DNA of 13,693 bases from Flavobacteriales bacterium UBA1820. Lineage in GTDB: Bacteria > Bacteroidota > Bacteroidia > Flavobacteriales > UBA1820. The notes below the pieces were generated by a model, which did not search any database, was not told the origin of the DNA, and was given only the letters and a program-made list of their open reading frames with translations. The stretch covers positions 1 to 13,693 of the forward strand of contig DCEW01000039.1 of NCBI GenBank assembly GCA_002314265.1, in the 5' to 3' direction. Shown piece by piece: positions 1-7,108 of the stretch (positions are counted from its first letter, which is position 1; each line of letters opens with the position of its first letter). Both the position numbers and the translations under genes were made by a program.

Positions 1-51
1 CTACGGCGCACCGCTTGCCCGCCCCCTTCGGGTTTGTGAGTCTGCTAAAAA

Positions 52-666
52 TCAGCTCAAAGCGATCTGAATCGCATCGATGTGGCCATCCTTGACGATA
101 AAGGTGATCTTTCCCTTCTGGCGCAACACACCGCTGCCCGCCTCGACCTTTACCGGTACGAAGAACACCTGCTTCTTGGTCGATTTGCGCAGCGCCTTGT
201 TGTACTCGTCCGGGAACACCCCCGCCAACGACTCGAACGCATCGCCCACCCGGATCGGCGTATTGCCGTAATAGAGCGGATAGTTCGACGTATAGGTATT
301 GGCATTGGTCAGGAACGCCTCCCCGCGCTCCCTTTCCTGGTCGAAATAGATAACCATCTGGTCGTAGATCAAGACCATCGTCCCCAGGAGCTCCGGACGG
401 CCGTAATACGGGGCATAAAACCCGAAAGCCGGTCCCCAGGGACCCCACCAGGGCGAAAAGTAAGGATACACCGCATATCCCCCCCGGGCGTTGAGATAAC
501 CCTCCCGGGTCAGCGGTTTGCCCAACAGTTCCCGTGCACGGTCCGGAGTAGCCCGATAGATCGGCATATCGCCCAGGTAAAAACTCCGCAAATCGTACAC
601 ATTGGTCCGTGCCGAAGCCGAAAGTCCGACGAACAGGCACAGGAAAAAGAATATGTATTTTTTCAT
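52..666 (-). CDS. secreted aromatic-rich protein of unknown function
   Basis: A 204-residue protein with a signal peptide: two lysines, then the hydrophobic run IFFFLCLFVGL, with probable signal peptidase I cleavage after ASA near residue 19. There is no lipobox cysteine, so it is probably periplasmic or exported. The central part (about residues 64-89) is very rich in Tyr, Trp, Phe, Pro and Gly. The C-terminal third looks like alternating beta strands (FFVPVKVE, KITFIVKDG). I do not recognise the family. An ATG 24 bases further upstream is possible, but it would put a charged stretch before the signal peptide. The chosen ATG is preceded by AAAGGAG at suitable spacing, which is unusual in Bacteroidota. 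It is divergent from the outer-membrane protein gene at 790, so the pair may share a regulatory region. That it is a real gene is likely; its role is unknown. Confidence 0.75.
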   Translation of the reverse strand: MKKYIFFFLCLFVGLSASARTNVYDLRSFYLGDMPIYRATPDRARELLGKPLTREGYLNARGGYAVYPYFSPWWGPWGPAFGFYAPYYGRPELLGTMVLIYDQMVIYFDQERERGEAFLTNANTYTSNYPLYYGNTPIRVGDAFESLAGVFPDEYNKALRKSTKKQVFFVPVKVEAGSGVLRQKGKITFIVKDGHIDAIQIALS

Positions 667-693
667 CGTTTTCTCCTTTTGGTTACACAAGCA

Positions 694-726
694 CTAAAGT
701 ACGCATTTTTCCTCATCTTCCTACAA
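694..726 (-). promoter_or_regulatory. possible promoter of the secreted protein gene
   Basis: On the minus strand TACTTTAG (701-694) is close to the Bacteroidota -7 consensus TAnnTTTG, and a TTG lies 22 bases upstream (726-724) as a possible -33 element. It would give a 5' leader of about 20-25 bases. The last two box positions deviate, so this is tentative. Confidence 0.3.
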
Positions 727-789
727 GGTGTCCCCGCCAAGGGCCGCTAAATTTTTCCTAAAGTCCCCTTTTCGTTATCAAAAAACCTC

Positions 790-1413
790 TTGCTTCTCTG
801 GATGTTCCTAGCCCCCTTGTTGTCGCTCCAAGCTGCCCCGGAACGCGCCGGGGACGAGCCTGTCCGGAAAAATTACCTCATGGCACACGTCGGTCTGTTT
901 CCTACCGACTACGGGATTTACCACTCGATCCCCGATTCGGACCAATGGAACTTCGTGGGGTCTTTCCGGTATTTCGGACCGGTCTTCGGGATCACCTACG
1001 GGCGGCAGTTCAACGACTTCCTGGCGGCGGAAGGGTACCTGTTTCTTTCCTTTATCACCCGCACCGACATGCCGGATGAGCTGACCGTCTATGACTACCT
1101 CACCACCCGCTACGGAGCAGGCGCCGGGCTGATCGTTACCCCCCTGGGGCGCTGGTTCCGCTTCCTGAAAGTAGGGGCTGTCCTGGGATACGTGCGGGAA
1201 GATACGCGCTCCGAATGGAACAACGGGCAAACGGATTTCCGACAAACCATCAGCAGTAACAACTTCGCCATCAACTATCCCCTGCGGCTTTACGCCCTGG
1301 ACGGCCCGCGCTATGCCCTTTGCGCCGAGGCCAATCTCCAATGCCAATACGAGAACGGCGTCTACCGGCGCAGAACGGTGAACTACACGGTAAACTTCGC
1401 CTATAAGTTTTAA
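790..1413 (+). CDS. small outer-membrane beta-barrel protein
   Basis: About 207 residues with an N-terminal hydrophobic signal (LLWMFLAPLLSLQA, cleavage near residue 15) followed by alternating amphipathic strands: VGSFRYFGPVFGITYGR, GYLFLSFI, GAGAGLIVTPLGRWFRFLKVGAVLGYV, YALCAEANLQCQYE. It ends in VNFAYKF, and the terminal Phe after alternating residues is typical of outer-membrane barrels recognised by the Bam machinery. Length and strand spacing fit an 8-stranded barrel. The start is uncertain: I used TTG at 790; ATG at 802 would leave a very short signal. The frame stays open back to 751 (giving SLSKN before the hydrophobic run), so an upstream non-ATG start that supplies the usual lysine is possible. 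A strong terminator follows within 25 bases, so it is probably monocistronic. Specific function cannot be assigned. Confidence 0.75.
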   Translation: MLLWMFLAPLLSLQAAPERAGDEPVRKNYLMAHVGLFPTDYGIYHSIPDSDQWNFVGSFRYFGPVFGITYGRQFNDFLAAEGYLFLSFITRTDMPDELTVYDYLTTRYGAGAGLIVTPLGRWFRFLKVGAVLGYVREDTRSEWNNGQTDFRQTISSNNFAINYPLRLYALDGPRYALCAEANLQCQYENGVYRRRTVNYTVNFAYKF

Positions 1414-1436
1414 CATTTCTTTTTCTTCAGAAAACC

Positions 1437-1474
1437 AAACGCACGGGGCCTCCGCGAGGCCCCGTGCGTTTTTT
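1437..1474 (+). terminator. rho-independent terminator after the outer-membrane protein gene
   Basis: A near-perfect GC-rich inverted repeat (1437-1452 with 1456-1471, 3-base loop) continues into a run of six T at 1469-1474. It separates the barrel gene from the lipid operon. Confidence 0.88.
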
Positions 1475-1552
1475 ATACAACATAAAACGAATTTATCGCC
1501 CGGCTGTTAGGTCATCCCGTTTTATTTGACTAAATTGCGGTGCTTTTCGGAA

Positions 1553-1593
1553 AAGTCTTAAAGAAGACTTAAAAAACAAACAGTCTGTGACTT
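1553..1593 (+). promoter_or_regulatory. paired AGTC/GACT dyads upstream of the lipid operon
   Basis: Two dyads lie just before the first gene of the operon: AAGTCTT (1553-1559) with AAGACTT (1564-1570), and AGTC (1582-1585) with GACT (1589-1592). The GACTT half-sites begin 23 bases apart, about two helical turns. They could be a regulator site, or a small leader hairpin in the mRNA. No clear TAnnTTTG box is visible between 1475 and 1605; the nearest is TAAATTGC at 1531. The function is inferred. Confidence 0.3.
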
Positions 1594-1605
1594 AATAGTA
1601 AGATC

Positions 1606-2667
1606 ATGAGCCTTAATGACCAACCGACCACTCTTCTGAAGACCATCGGCAACACTCCGATGATCCCTTTGGACAAGTTTTTTCACGCTTCCCCGATAAG
1701 AATCTACGCAAAAGTCGAATCGTACAACCCCGGCCATTCCATGAAAGACCGCGTGGCGCTGCACATTATCGAAGAAGCCGAACGCCGCGGCGAACTCCGT
1801 CCCGGAGCGACCATCGTGGAAACCACATCGGGCAATACCGGATACAGCATTGCCATGATATGCGCCATCAAAGGATACAAGTGTATCGTGGCCGTCAATT
1901 CCAAATGCGCTCAGGAAAAACTGAACGTCCTGCGCGCCATGGGGGCCGAAGTGCACGTCTGCCCGGCCAACGTTCCGCCGGAGCACCCCGATTCGTACTA
2001 CTCCACCGGTGCCCGCCTGGCCAAGGAACATCCCGGGTCGATCTACATCAACCAGTATTTCAACCCCAAAAACGCCGAGTCGTACTACCTGACGGCCGGT
2101 CCTGAAATCTGGAAACAGACCAACGGGAAAGTTACCCACTTCTTTGCCTGCTCCGGCACGGGCGGTACCATCTCCGGGATCGGCAAATACCTCAAGGAAC
2201 AGAACCCGGCCGTGGAGGTCATCGGCGTGGATGCCGTAGGAAGCATCCTGAAGAAATACAAGGAGACGGGCATCATCGACCCCAACGAACTCCAGCCTTA
2301 CCGGATGGAAGGCGTGGGGAAAAACATGATCCCTTCAGCGACGGACTTCTCGGTGATCGACCGTTTTGTCAAAGTAAACGACTTCGAGAGTGCACATGTA
2401 GCCCGGATGCTTCCCCTGATCGAAGGGCTCATGTGCGGATATTCCAGCGGAGCGGCTCTGGCGGCCGTCATCAAGGAACTGGAACACTTGCCAGCGGACG
2501 CCGTACCGGTGGTGCTGTTGCCCGACCACGGTGAACGCTACATGACCAAAGTATTCGACGACCGCTGGATGCAGGCGCAGGAATGGCTCAACGGGTTCAC
2601 CCCGGTAGTGAAGGACTTCCTGCTGGAGTTGAAAAACACCTACGGGGTAAGCCCCACCCTGCTGTAA
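1606..2667 (+). CDS. PLP-dependent cysteate synthase (cysteine-synthase fold, beta family)
   Basis: A 353-residue fold-type-II PLP enzyme. Visible motifs are the Schiff-base lysine K47 in NPGHSMKDR, the substrate loop TTSGNTG (73-79), the PLP-phosphate loop SGTGGT (183-188), EGVGKNMIP (235-243, equivalent to the EGIG region), the pyridine-nitrogen serine in GYSSGAA (278-284), and GERY (309-312). It lacks a C-terminal regulatory CBS pair and is longer than an ordinary O-acetylserine sulfhydrylase (about 310). Families like this beta-replace a serine derivative with a sulfur nucleophile. Because a reductase and an acyl-condensing enzyme follow directly, I infer that sulfite is the nucleophile and L-cysteate the product, feeding capnine synthesis in the cytoplasm. 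Donor identity (O-phosphoserine, O-acetylserine or cysteine) cannot be read. It is first in the operon, 41 bases before the reductase. The alternative is an ordinary cysteine or cystathionine synthase. The family call is near certain; the substrate call is moderate. Confidence 0.75.
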   Translation: MSLNDQPTTLLKTIGNTPMIPLDKFFHASPIRIYAKVESYNPGHSMKDRVALHIIEEAERRGELRPGATIVETTSGNTGYSIAMICAIKGYKCIVAVNSKCAQEKLNVLRAMGAEVHVCPANVPPEHPDSYYSTGARLAKEHPGSIYINQYFNPKNAESYYLTAGPEIWKQTNGKVTHFFACSGTGGTISGIGKYLKEQNPAVEVIGVDAVGSILKKYKETGIIDPNELQPYRMEGVGKNMIPSATDFSVIDRFVKVNDFESAHVARMLPLIEGLMCGYSSGAALAAVIKELEHLPADAVPVVLLPDHGERYMTKVFDDRWMQAQEWLNGFTPVVKDFLLELKNTYGVSPTLL

Positions 2668-2708
2668 TCCGGGGCATCGTTCAACCGAAAAACAAGCATT
2701 AGACCGCC

Positions 2709-3569
2709 ATGATGAAAAACGCAGTCATCACGGGAGTAAGTTCCGGCATAGGACTTGCCACCGCGCGGGAACTGGCCAAGGCTGGTTTCAAAGTATTCGG
2801 GAGCGTCCGCAAAAAGGAAGACGCCCTGCGGCTCAAGGAAGAATTGGGCGACAACTACGAACCCCTCTTCTTCGACCTGACGGACGACCAGGCCATCGCC
2901 GCCGAGGCTGCCCGCGTAGGGCAACTGGTCGGTGCACAAGGCATCCAGCTGCTGGTCAACAACGGCGGTATCTCGGGCGGAGACGCCATCATGCACGTAT
3001 CGATCGAGTACATGAAGTACATCTACGATGTCAATACACTCGGCATGCTGCGTGTCTCGCAGGCGTTCTTTCCCCTGTTGAAGATCTCCTCGGCCAACCG
3101 GACGGTACAGACCAAGATCGTCAACATCTCTTCGGGAGCCGGACGGGCAGTACGTCCATATCTGGGACCGTATGCCGCCACCAAACATGCGGTGGAAGCC
3201 ATCTCGGATGCCATGCGGCGCGAACTGATGCGCTACGGGATCGACGTGATCATCATCGAACCGGGCCCCATCCAGACCGAGATCTGGAACAAAAACAAAT
3301 CCAAAGACGGGGTGTACAAATACCAGGATACGGATTATGCCGTTCTGTTCCAAAAGATCGACAAAGGCGTCGAGCAGATGGAACACAACGCCCTTCCGGC
3401 CGAAAAGGTAGCGCGGCTTATCCTGAAGGCTTACACCAATCCTCATCCCGACACGCGTTACCTGATCGCTCCTTCGCGCTGGATGTTCTGGCTGGCCATC
3501 CACGTGCTGCCGGACCGTTTCCTGGACCGGATGTTCAAAAAGCAATTCGACAAGATAGAAAACTCATAA
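2709..3569 (+). CDS. SDR-family reductase, probable 3-dehydrocapnine (3-ketosulfonolipid) reductase
   Basis: A 286-residue classical short-chain dehydrogenase/reductase. The nucleotide site is TGVSSGIG (8-15). NNGG (84-87) replaces the usual NNAG. The catalytic set is N109, S142, Y155 and K159 (YAATK), followed by the cofactor-closing segment EPGPIQT (184-190). Residue R34 after beta-2 suggests NADPH preference. The C-terminal 30 residues are amphipathic and aromatic (RWMFWLAIHVLP then FLDRMFKKQF), suitable for sitting on the inner membrane near lipid substrates. 3-ketosphinganine reductases belong to the same superfamily. From its place between the cysteate-synthase-like and acyltransferase-like genes I infer reduction of the 3-keto group of dehydrocapnine. 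ATG codons at 2709 and 2712 are both possible starts. Family certain; substrate inferred from context. Confidence 0.8.
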   Translation: MMKNAVITGVSSGIGLATARELAKAGFKVFGSVRKKEDALRLKEELGDNYEPLFFDLTDDQAIAAEAARVGQLVGAQGIQLLVNNGGISGGDAIMHVSIEYMKYIYDVNTLGMLRVSQAFFPLLKISSANRTVQTKIVNISSGAGRAVRPYLGPYAATKHAVEAISDAMRRELMRYGIDVIIIEPGPIQTEIWNKNKSKDGVYKYQDTDYAVLFQKIDKGVEQMEHNALPAEKVARLILKAYTNPHPDTRYLIAPSRWMFWLAIHVLPDRFLDRMFKKQFDKIENS

Positions 3570-3582
3570 CAGAAATCAACCC

Positions 3583-3602
3583 GGGGCGTGCTGCGCCCTT
3601 TT
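3583..3602 (+). terminator. weak intra-operon hairpin before the acyltransferase gene
   Basis: GGGCG (3584-3588) pairs with CGCCC (3594-3598) around a 5-base loop and is followed by four T (3599-3602), in the 52-base gap between the reductase and the acyltransferase. It could be a leaky terminator or an mRNA-processing boundary. The stem is short, so this is speculative. Confidence 0.3.
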
Positions 3603-3621
3603 CAACACGACTTATCAAATT

Positions 3622-4890
3622 ATGGCAATGGTAGATTTATTCGACAAGATCAAAGGCAAACCCGGCCCGCTGGAAATGTGGCACGAACAGGGCGAGGGCT
3701 ATTATCTGTTCCCCGAGCTGGAAGGCGAGATCGGTTCCCGCATGATGTTCCACGGCAAAGAAGTGCTGTGCTGGAGTCTGAACAACTACCTCGGACTGGC
3801 CAATCACCCCGAGGTGCGCAAAGCCGACGCGGAAGCCGCTGCCAAATACGGCATGGCTTACCCGATGGGCGCACGCGTAATGTCCGGACAGACCAAATAT
3901 CACAAACAACTGGAACAGGAACTGGCCGAGTTCGTACACAAGAAATACGGTTGCGTGATCAACTACGGTTACCAGGGCATCATGTCGGCCATCGACTGCC
4001 TGCTGGACCGCCACGACGTGGTGGTGTACGACGCCGACTGCCATGCTTCGATCATGGACGCCATCCGCATGACGGACGCCGAACGCCTGAAATTCCGCCA
4101 CAACGACCCCAAGGACTGCGAAAAGAAACTGGAAGTAGCTACCCGGAAAGCCAACGAACTGGGCGGCGGTATCCTGGTGATTACCGAAGGCGTATTCGGT
4201 ATGCGCGGCATGCAGGGCAAGGTGCGTGAAATCGCCGACCTGAAAAAGAAATTCAACTTCCGCCTGCTGATCGACGACGCACACGGATTCGGCACGCAGG
4301 GACCCAACGGAGACGGTACGCACTCCGAACAGAACTGCGTAAAGGAAGTGGACGTTTACTGCGCTACCTTTGCCAAGTCGATGGCTTCCACCGGAGGTTT
4401 CGTCGCTACGGACGACAAACAGATCATCATTCATCTGCGCTACAACATGCGCTCGCAGATCTTCGCCAAATCCCTGCCGATGGTCAATGTGCTGGGGGCC
4501 CTCAAACGTCTGGAGATCATCCGCACCCATCCGGAACTGCGCGAAAAACTGTGGGAAAACGTACACATGCTCCAAAACGGTCTGCGCGAGCGCGGCTTCG
4601 ACATCGGCGATCTGACCTCGTGCGTAACGCCGGTTTACATGAAAGGCTCGCTGGAGGAGGCTTCGCAGGTCGTAGCCGACATGCGTGAAAACTACCGCAT
4701 CTTCTGCTCGATCGTGATCCCGCCGGTAATCCCCAAGGGACTCATCCTGTTGCGCCTGATCCCCACCAACTACCACACCAAGGAGGAGATCCAGTACACG
4801 CTCAACGCATTCGCCGACGTGCGCGACAAACTGGCTCGCCACGCCTACGACACCGAACACGTAGCCAAAGTCCAGCTCGATCTGGATTGA
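3622..4890 (+). CDS. alpha-oxoamine synthase, probable cysteate-C-fatty acyltransferase
   Basis: A 422-residue fold-type-I PLP enzyme of the alpha-oxoamine synthase family (serine palmitoyltransferase, KBL, BioF, HemA). Visible residues: NNYLG (54-58), the RVMSGQTKYH glycine/acyl loop (85-94), PLP-stacking H141 in DADCHAS, DDAH (218-221), Schiff-base lysine K252 in TFAKSMASTGG, and the carboxylate-binding arginine R378 in LLRLIPTNYHT. It is somewhat longer than typical members (about 400). The family condenses an amino acid with an acyl-CoA or acyl-ACP, losing CO2, to give a 3-keto amine. Here the upstream gene probably supplies cysteate, so the product would be 3-dehydrocapnine, the sulfonate analogue of 3-ketosphinganine. 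Relatives that use serine (sphingolipids) or glycine remain possible; side-chain specificity cannot be read by eye. It is last in the operon and ends at a strong terminator. Confidence 0.8.
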   Translation: MAMVDLFDKIKGKPGPLEMWHEQGEGYYLFPELEGEIGSRMMFHGKEVLCWSLNNYLGLANHPEVRKADAEAAAKYGMAYPMGARVMSGQTKYHKQLEQELAEFVHKKYGCVINYGYQGIMSAIDCLLDRHDVVVYDADCHASIMDAIRMTDAERLKFRHNDPKDCEKKLEVATRKANELGGGILVITEGVFGMRGMQGKVREIADLKKKFNFRLLIDDAHGFGTQGPNGDGTHSEQNCVKEVDVYCATFAKSMASTGGFVATDDKQIIIHLRYNMRSQIFAKSLPMVNVLGALKRLEIIRTHPELREKLWENVHMLQNGLRERGFDIGDLTSCVTPVYMKGSLEEASQVVADMRENYRIFCSIVIPPVIPKGLILLRLIPTNYHTKEEIQYTLNAFADVRDKLARHAYDTEHVAKVQLDLD

Positions 4891-4901
4891 TCGCGTCTGT
4901 T

Positions 4902-4955
4902 GCGTGCAAGCAAAAAAGCCGGGGGCAATGCCCCCGGCTTTTTTTGCTTGCACGC
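4902..4955. terminator. bidirectional terminator between convergent genes
   Basis: A 54-base nearly perfect inverted repeat. The inner stem GCCGGGGGC/GCCCCCGGC has an AAT loop (4927-4929), is flanked by six A on the left and seven T on the right, and is extended by outer arms GCGTGCAAGC/GCTTGCACGC. It ends the lipid operon on plus and the MFS gene on minus. Confidence 0.9.
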
Positions 4956-4971
4956 CCGCTTGCCCCGCCCC

Positions 4972-6204
4972 TTATCGGCCCGCGCGAACTTCCCGCCCAC
5001 GGCGCTCGTCCGGCAGAAGAAACGCCACGAAACCCAGCAAAGGCAAGTAGGAACATATCCGGAAAACCTCCTCGATCCCATGCGTATCGGCCATCTGCCC
5101 CAGCACCGCTGCCGCAATGCCCCCGATACCGAACATCACCCCGAAAAAGAAACCGGAAACCAGCCCCAGTTTCGTCGGCAGAAGCTCCTGCGCATAAACC
5201 AGTATCGCCGAAAAAGCGGAAGACAACACCAGACCGATCACCACGCTCAGCGCGCACGTACCCGCCAGGCCCGCATAGGGCATCCACAAGGCGAACGGCG
5301 CCGCGCCGAGGATCGAAGCCCAGATGACGAATTTCCTCCCGAAGCGGTCGCCCACCGGCCCGCCGAACAGCGTTCCCAACGCCACGGAAAAGAGAAAGGC
5401 GAAGAGGTAAAACTGCGACTGACGCGCCGTTACATCAAACTTGTCCATCAGGTAAAACGTGTAGAAATTGGTCAAGCAAGCCATATACACGTACTTGGAA
5501 AAGACCAGCAGCAACAGCACTGAAAAGACAAAGACGATTTTCCCGCGCGAAAAGCCGCTTCGGGGAAGTTCGACCCGAAGTTTCTCCCTCTGCCCCCTTC
5601 CCGCGATCACCTGCCCGTACCACCGCACCAGCGGCCGCTTGAGCACCATCGCCACCAGAGCCGCCCCGGCGAATACCACGATGTAATGCTGACCATAAGG
5701 AGCAATGATCAGCGCCGCCAACAACGGTCCGAACGAACTGCCCAGATTGCCCCCCACCTGAAAGATGGACTGCGCCAGGCCATGCCGTCCCCCGGAAGCG
5801 AAATGTGTCATCCGCGAGGCCTCGGGGTGCAGCACCGACGAGCCCAACCCTACCAGTGCCACCGCCACCAATACCACCGGGAACGACCCGGCGTAGGCCA
5901 GCAGAAACAAACCCGCCGCCGTAGAAAGCGAACTCAAGGGCAAATACCACACGCTGGGACGCTTGTCGAACACCACCCCGAAAACCGGCTGGAACACCGA
6001 AGCACAGATCTGGTACACCAGCGTGATCATCCCCACCTGGGCAAAAGTAAGGGCCAGGTTGTCCTTCAAAAGAGGATACACCGCCGGGATGACCGACTGG
6101 AATGCATCGTTGCACAAATGCGCCAGGCACAGCGACCACAGGATTCCCATCGCCGTGGTGTATTCGGCCGCACCTTTTTCCCTATCTGTTACCATCATTT
6201 TCAT
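4972..6204 (-). CDS. fsr: MFS efflux transporter, fosmidomycin-resistance (Fsr) type
   Basis: A 410-residue inner-membrane protein with about 12 hydrophobic segments. The Fsr-type signature is clear in the first half: HPEASRM (126-132), then GGRHGLAQSIFQVGGN and GSSFGPL. MFS motif A, GDRFGRK, starts the second half (285-291). Family members export fosmidomycin and related small molecules by proton antiport; the native substrate here is unknown. Start choice: an ATG at 6225 overlaps a good -7 box (6220-6213), so it would lie upstream of the transcript. The next ATG at 6204 (MKMMV) sits a few bases after the expected transcription start, implying a very short leader or leaderless mRNA; ATGs at 6198 and 6195 are also possible. 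It is convergent with the lipid operon and has no visible functional link to it. Confidence 0.85.
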   Translation of the reverse strand: MKMMVTDREKGAAEYTTAMGILWSLCLAHLCNDAFQSVIPAVYPLLKDNLALTFAQVGMITLVYQICASVFQPVFGVVFDKRPSVWYLPLSSLSTAAGLFLLAYAGSFPVVLVAVALVGLGSSVLHPEASRMTHFASGGRHGLAQSIFQVGGNLGSSFGPLLAALIIAPYGQHYIVVFAGAALVAMVLKRPLVRWYGQVIAGRGQREKLRVELPRSGFSRGKIVFVFSVLLLLVFSKYVYMACLTNFYTFYLMDKFDVTARQSQFYLFAFLFSVALGTLFGGPVGDRFGRKFVIWASILGAAPFALWMPYAGLAGTCALSVVIGLVLSSAFSAILVYAQELLPTKLGLVSGFFFGVMFGIGGIAAAVLGQMADTHGIEEVFRICSYLPLLGFVAFLLPDERRGREVRAGR

Positions 6205-6212
6205 CGCAGGGG

Positions 6213-6220
6213 CAAAGATA
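6213..6220 (-). promoter_or_regulatory. -7 promoter box of the MFS gene
   Basis: TATCTTTG on the minus strand matches the Bacteroidota TAnnTTTG consensus exactly. No convincing TTG -33 element is seen about 20 bases upstream. It lies only about 9 bases before the chosen ATG. Confidence 0.5.
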
Positions 6221-6290
6221 CGCATCGGGACGGTTCCGGCCTACGGAAAGCCCGCCGCATTTTCCTCCCGCACCCGGGGAAATGTTCCAT

Positions 6291-6335
6291 AAAAAAAGAG
6301 CGTTCGCCGCGGGAAGCCTCCCGCAGCGAACGCTC
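6291..6335 (-). terminator. terminator of the PepSY-gene transcript
   Basis: On the minus strand a GC-rich stem (outer arm GAGCGTTCGC, inner arm GCGGGA, one mismatch pair between them) is followed by seven T (6297-6291). It lies about 60 bases after the PepSY gene's stop codon and upstream of the MFS promoter, so it insulates the two units. Confidence 0.88.
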
Positions 6336-6393
6336 CGTCGTTCACAAAATTCTAAAAAACAATCATGAGTTATTTTCTCTTGCAAAAGCCCGG

Positions 6394-6975
6394 TTACAAC
6401 AGCAAAAAGAGCGTCAGCGGGACGGCTATCCCCACGAGCAACTCCACTCCCCCGCGACCCCAAAGCCCCTTGGGTCCCTTGACCATGACGATGCCTGTCA
6501 AAGTGATCACCAGCAGCGCCCCGGCAAACACATCGGAAAAGATCGTCCAAGCGCGCGACGGGTTGTAATGCAAACGATTGAGCGCCGGGAGAAGCGGACG
6601 TTTTCGCAAGGACTCGTACCGGGCCTGCCCGCTGCGGATATCCACCTGGAGGGACGACCCGCCCTTGAGAAACACCTTGACCGTATGTTCATCGGGGAAA
6701 TAATGCTGGGTATAGTTCTCCCGCTCGCCCAAAGGCTCGAGCAGTCCCAGTACATAGTCCTTGTCCCAGCCATCCTTCTCGGCGGGCAAGGGGCTCTCCA
6801 GGGTGTATTCGGTCAGGCGAATGCTGTAATCCGAGTTGAAGTCCCGCTTGTGGTTCAGGCAAATCCCGGAGATGGCATAGACCAGCAGCGCCCCGGCGAA
6901 AAGGTAGGACAGATCGCGGTGCAACCAGCGGCTCACCCGGCGCACGCGCCCCATTCGTGTGGTTTTTTCACTCAT
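6394..6975 (-). CDS. PepSY-associated inner-membrane protein
   Basis: A 193-residue membrane protein. A basic N-terminus ending in SRWLHRD precedes TM1 (about 22-41, SYLFAGALLVYAISGICLNH). A periplasmic PepSY-like segment follows (about 44-140), then TM2 (147-165) and TM3 (177-193). Both TM1 and TM2 contain FAGALLV. Histidines H19, H42 and H136 near the membrane faces are candidates for haem or metal contact. Proteins of this family in Bacteroidota often accompany iron, siderophore or copper uptake genes and are thought to act in reductive metal release at the inner membrane. It is shorter than full PepSY_TM reductases (about 400 or more). It lies 133 bases after the OB-fold lipoprotein gene with no promoter box or terminator seen between them, so co-transcription is likely. 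Family likely; substrate unknown. Confidence 0.75.
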   Translation of the reverse strand: MSEKTTRMGRVRRVSRWLHRDLSYLFAGALLVYAISGICLNHKRDFNSDYSIRLTEYTLESPLPAEKDGWDKDYVLGLLEPLGERENYTQHYFPDEHTVKVFLKGGSSLQVDIRSGQARYESLRKRPLLPALNRLHYNPSRAWTIFSDVFAGALLVITLTGIVMVKGPKGLWGRGGVELLVGIAVPLTLFLLL

Positions 6976-7108
6976 TTTTTAAGGGTAGTATTTCCCCCTC
7001 TCTTTCCGCCGCCGAAGATCTGTTTTTCCCTGCGCCCAAAACCGGGTGGAGAGCTCGCTCGGGGAAAAAGATCCCTCTCGCAAAGAAGAAGAAGGGAGAA
7101 AGCGGCGG

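Noticed and set aside
3622..4890. Serine palmitoyltransferase (sphingolipid) reading of the condensing enzyme
   Set aside because: Kept only as an alternative. The adjacent sulfur-assimilating PLP enzyme favours cysteate as substrate, but sequence alone does not exclude serine.
3637..4953. 438-codon open frame on the minus strand
   Set aside because: It is antisense to the alpha-oxoamine synthase, crosses the terminator, and has a Val/His/Asp-rich shadow composition.
4887..5523. Arg/Pro-rich plus-strand frames after the acyltransferase gene
   Set aside because: They begin in the terminator hairpin and are antisense to the MFS gene.
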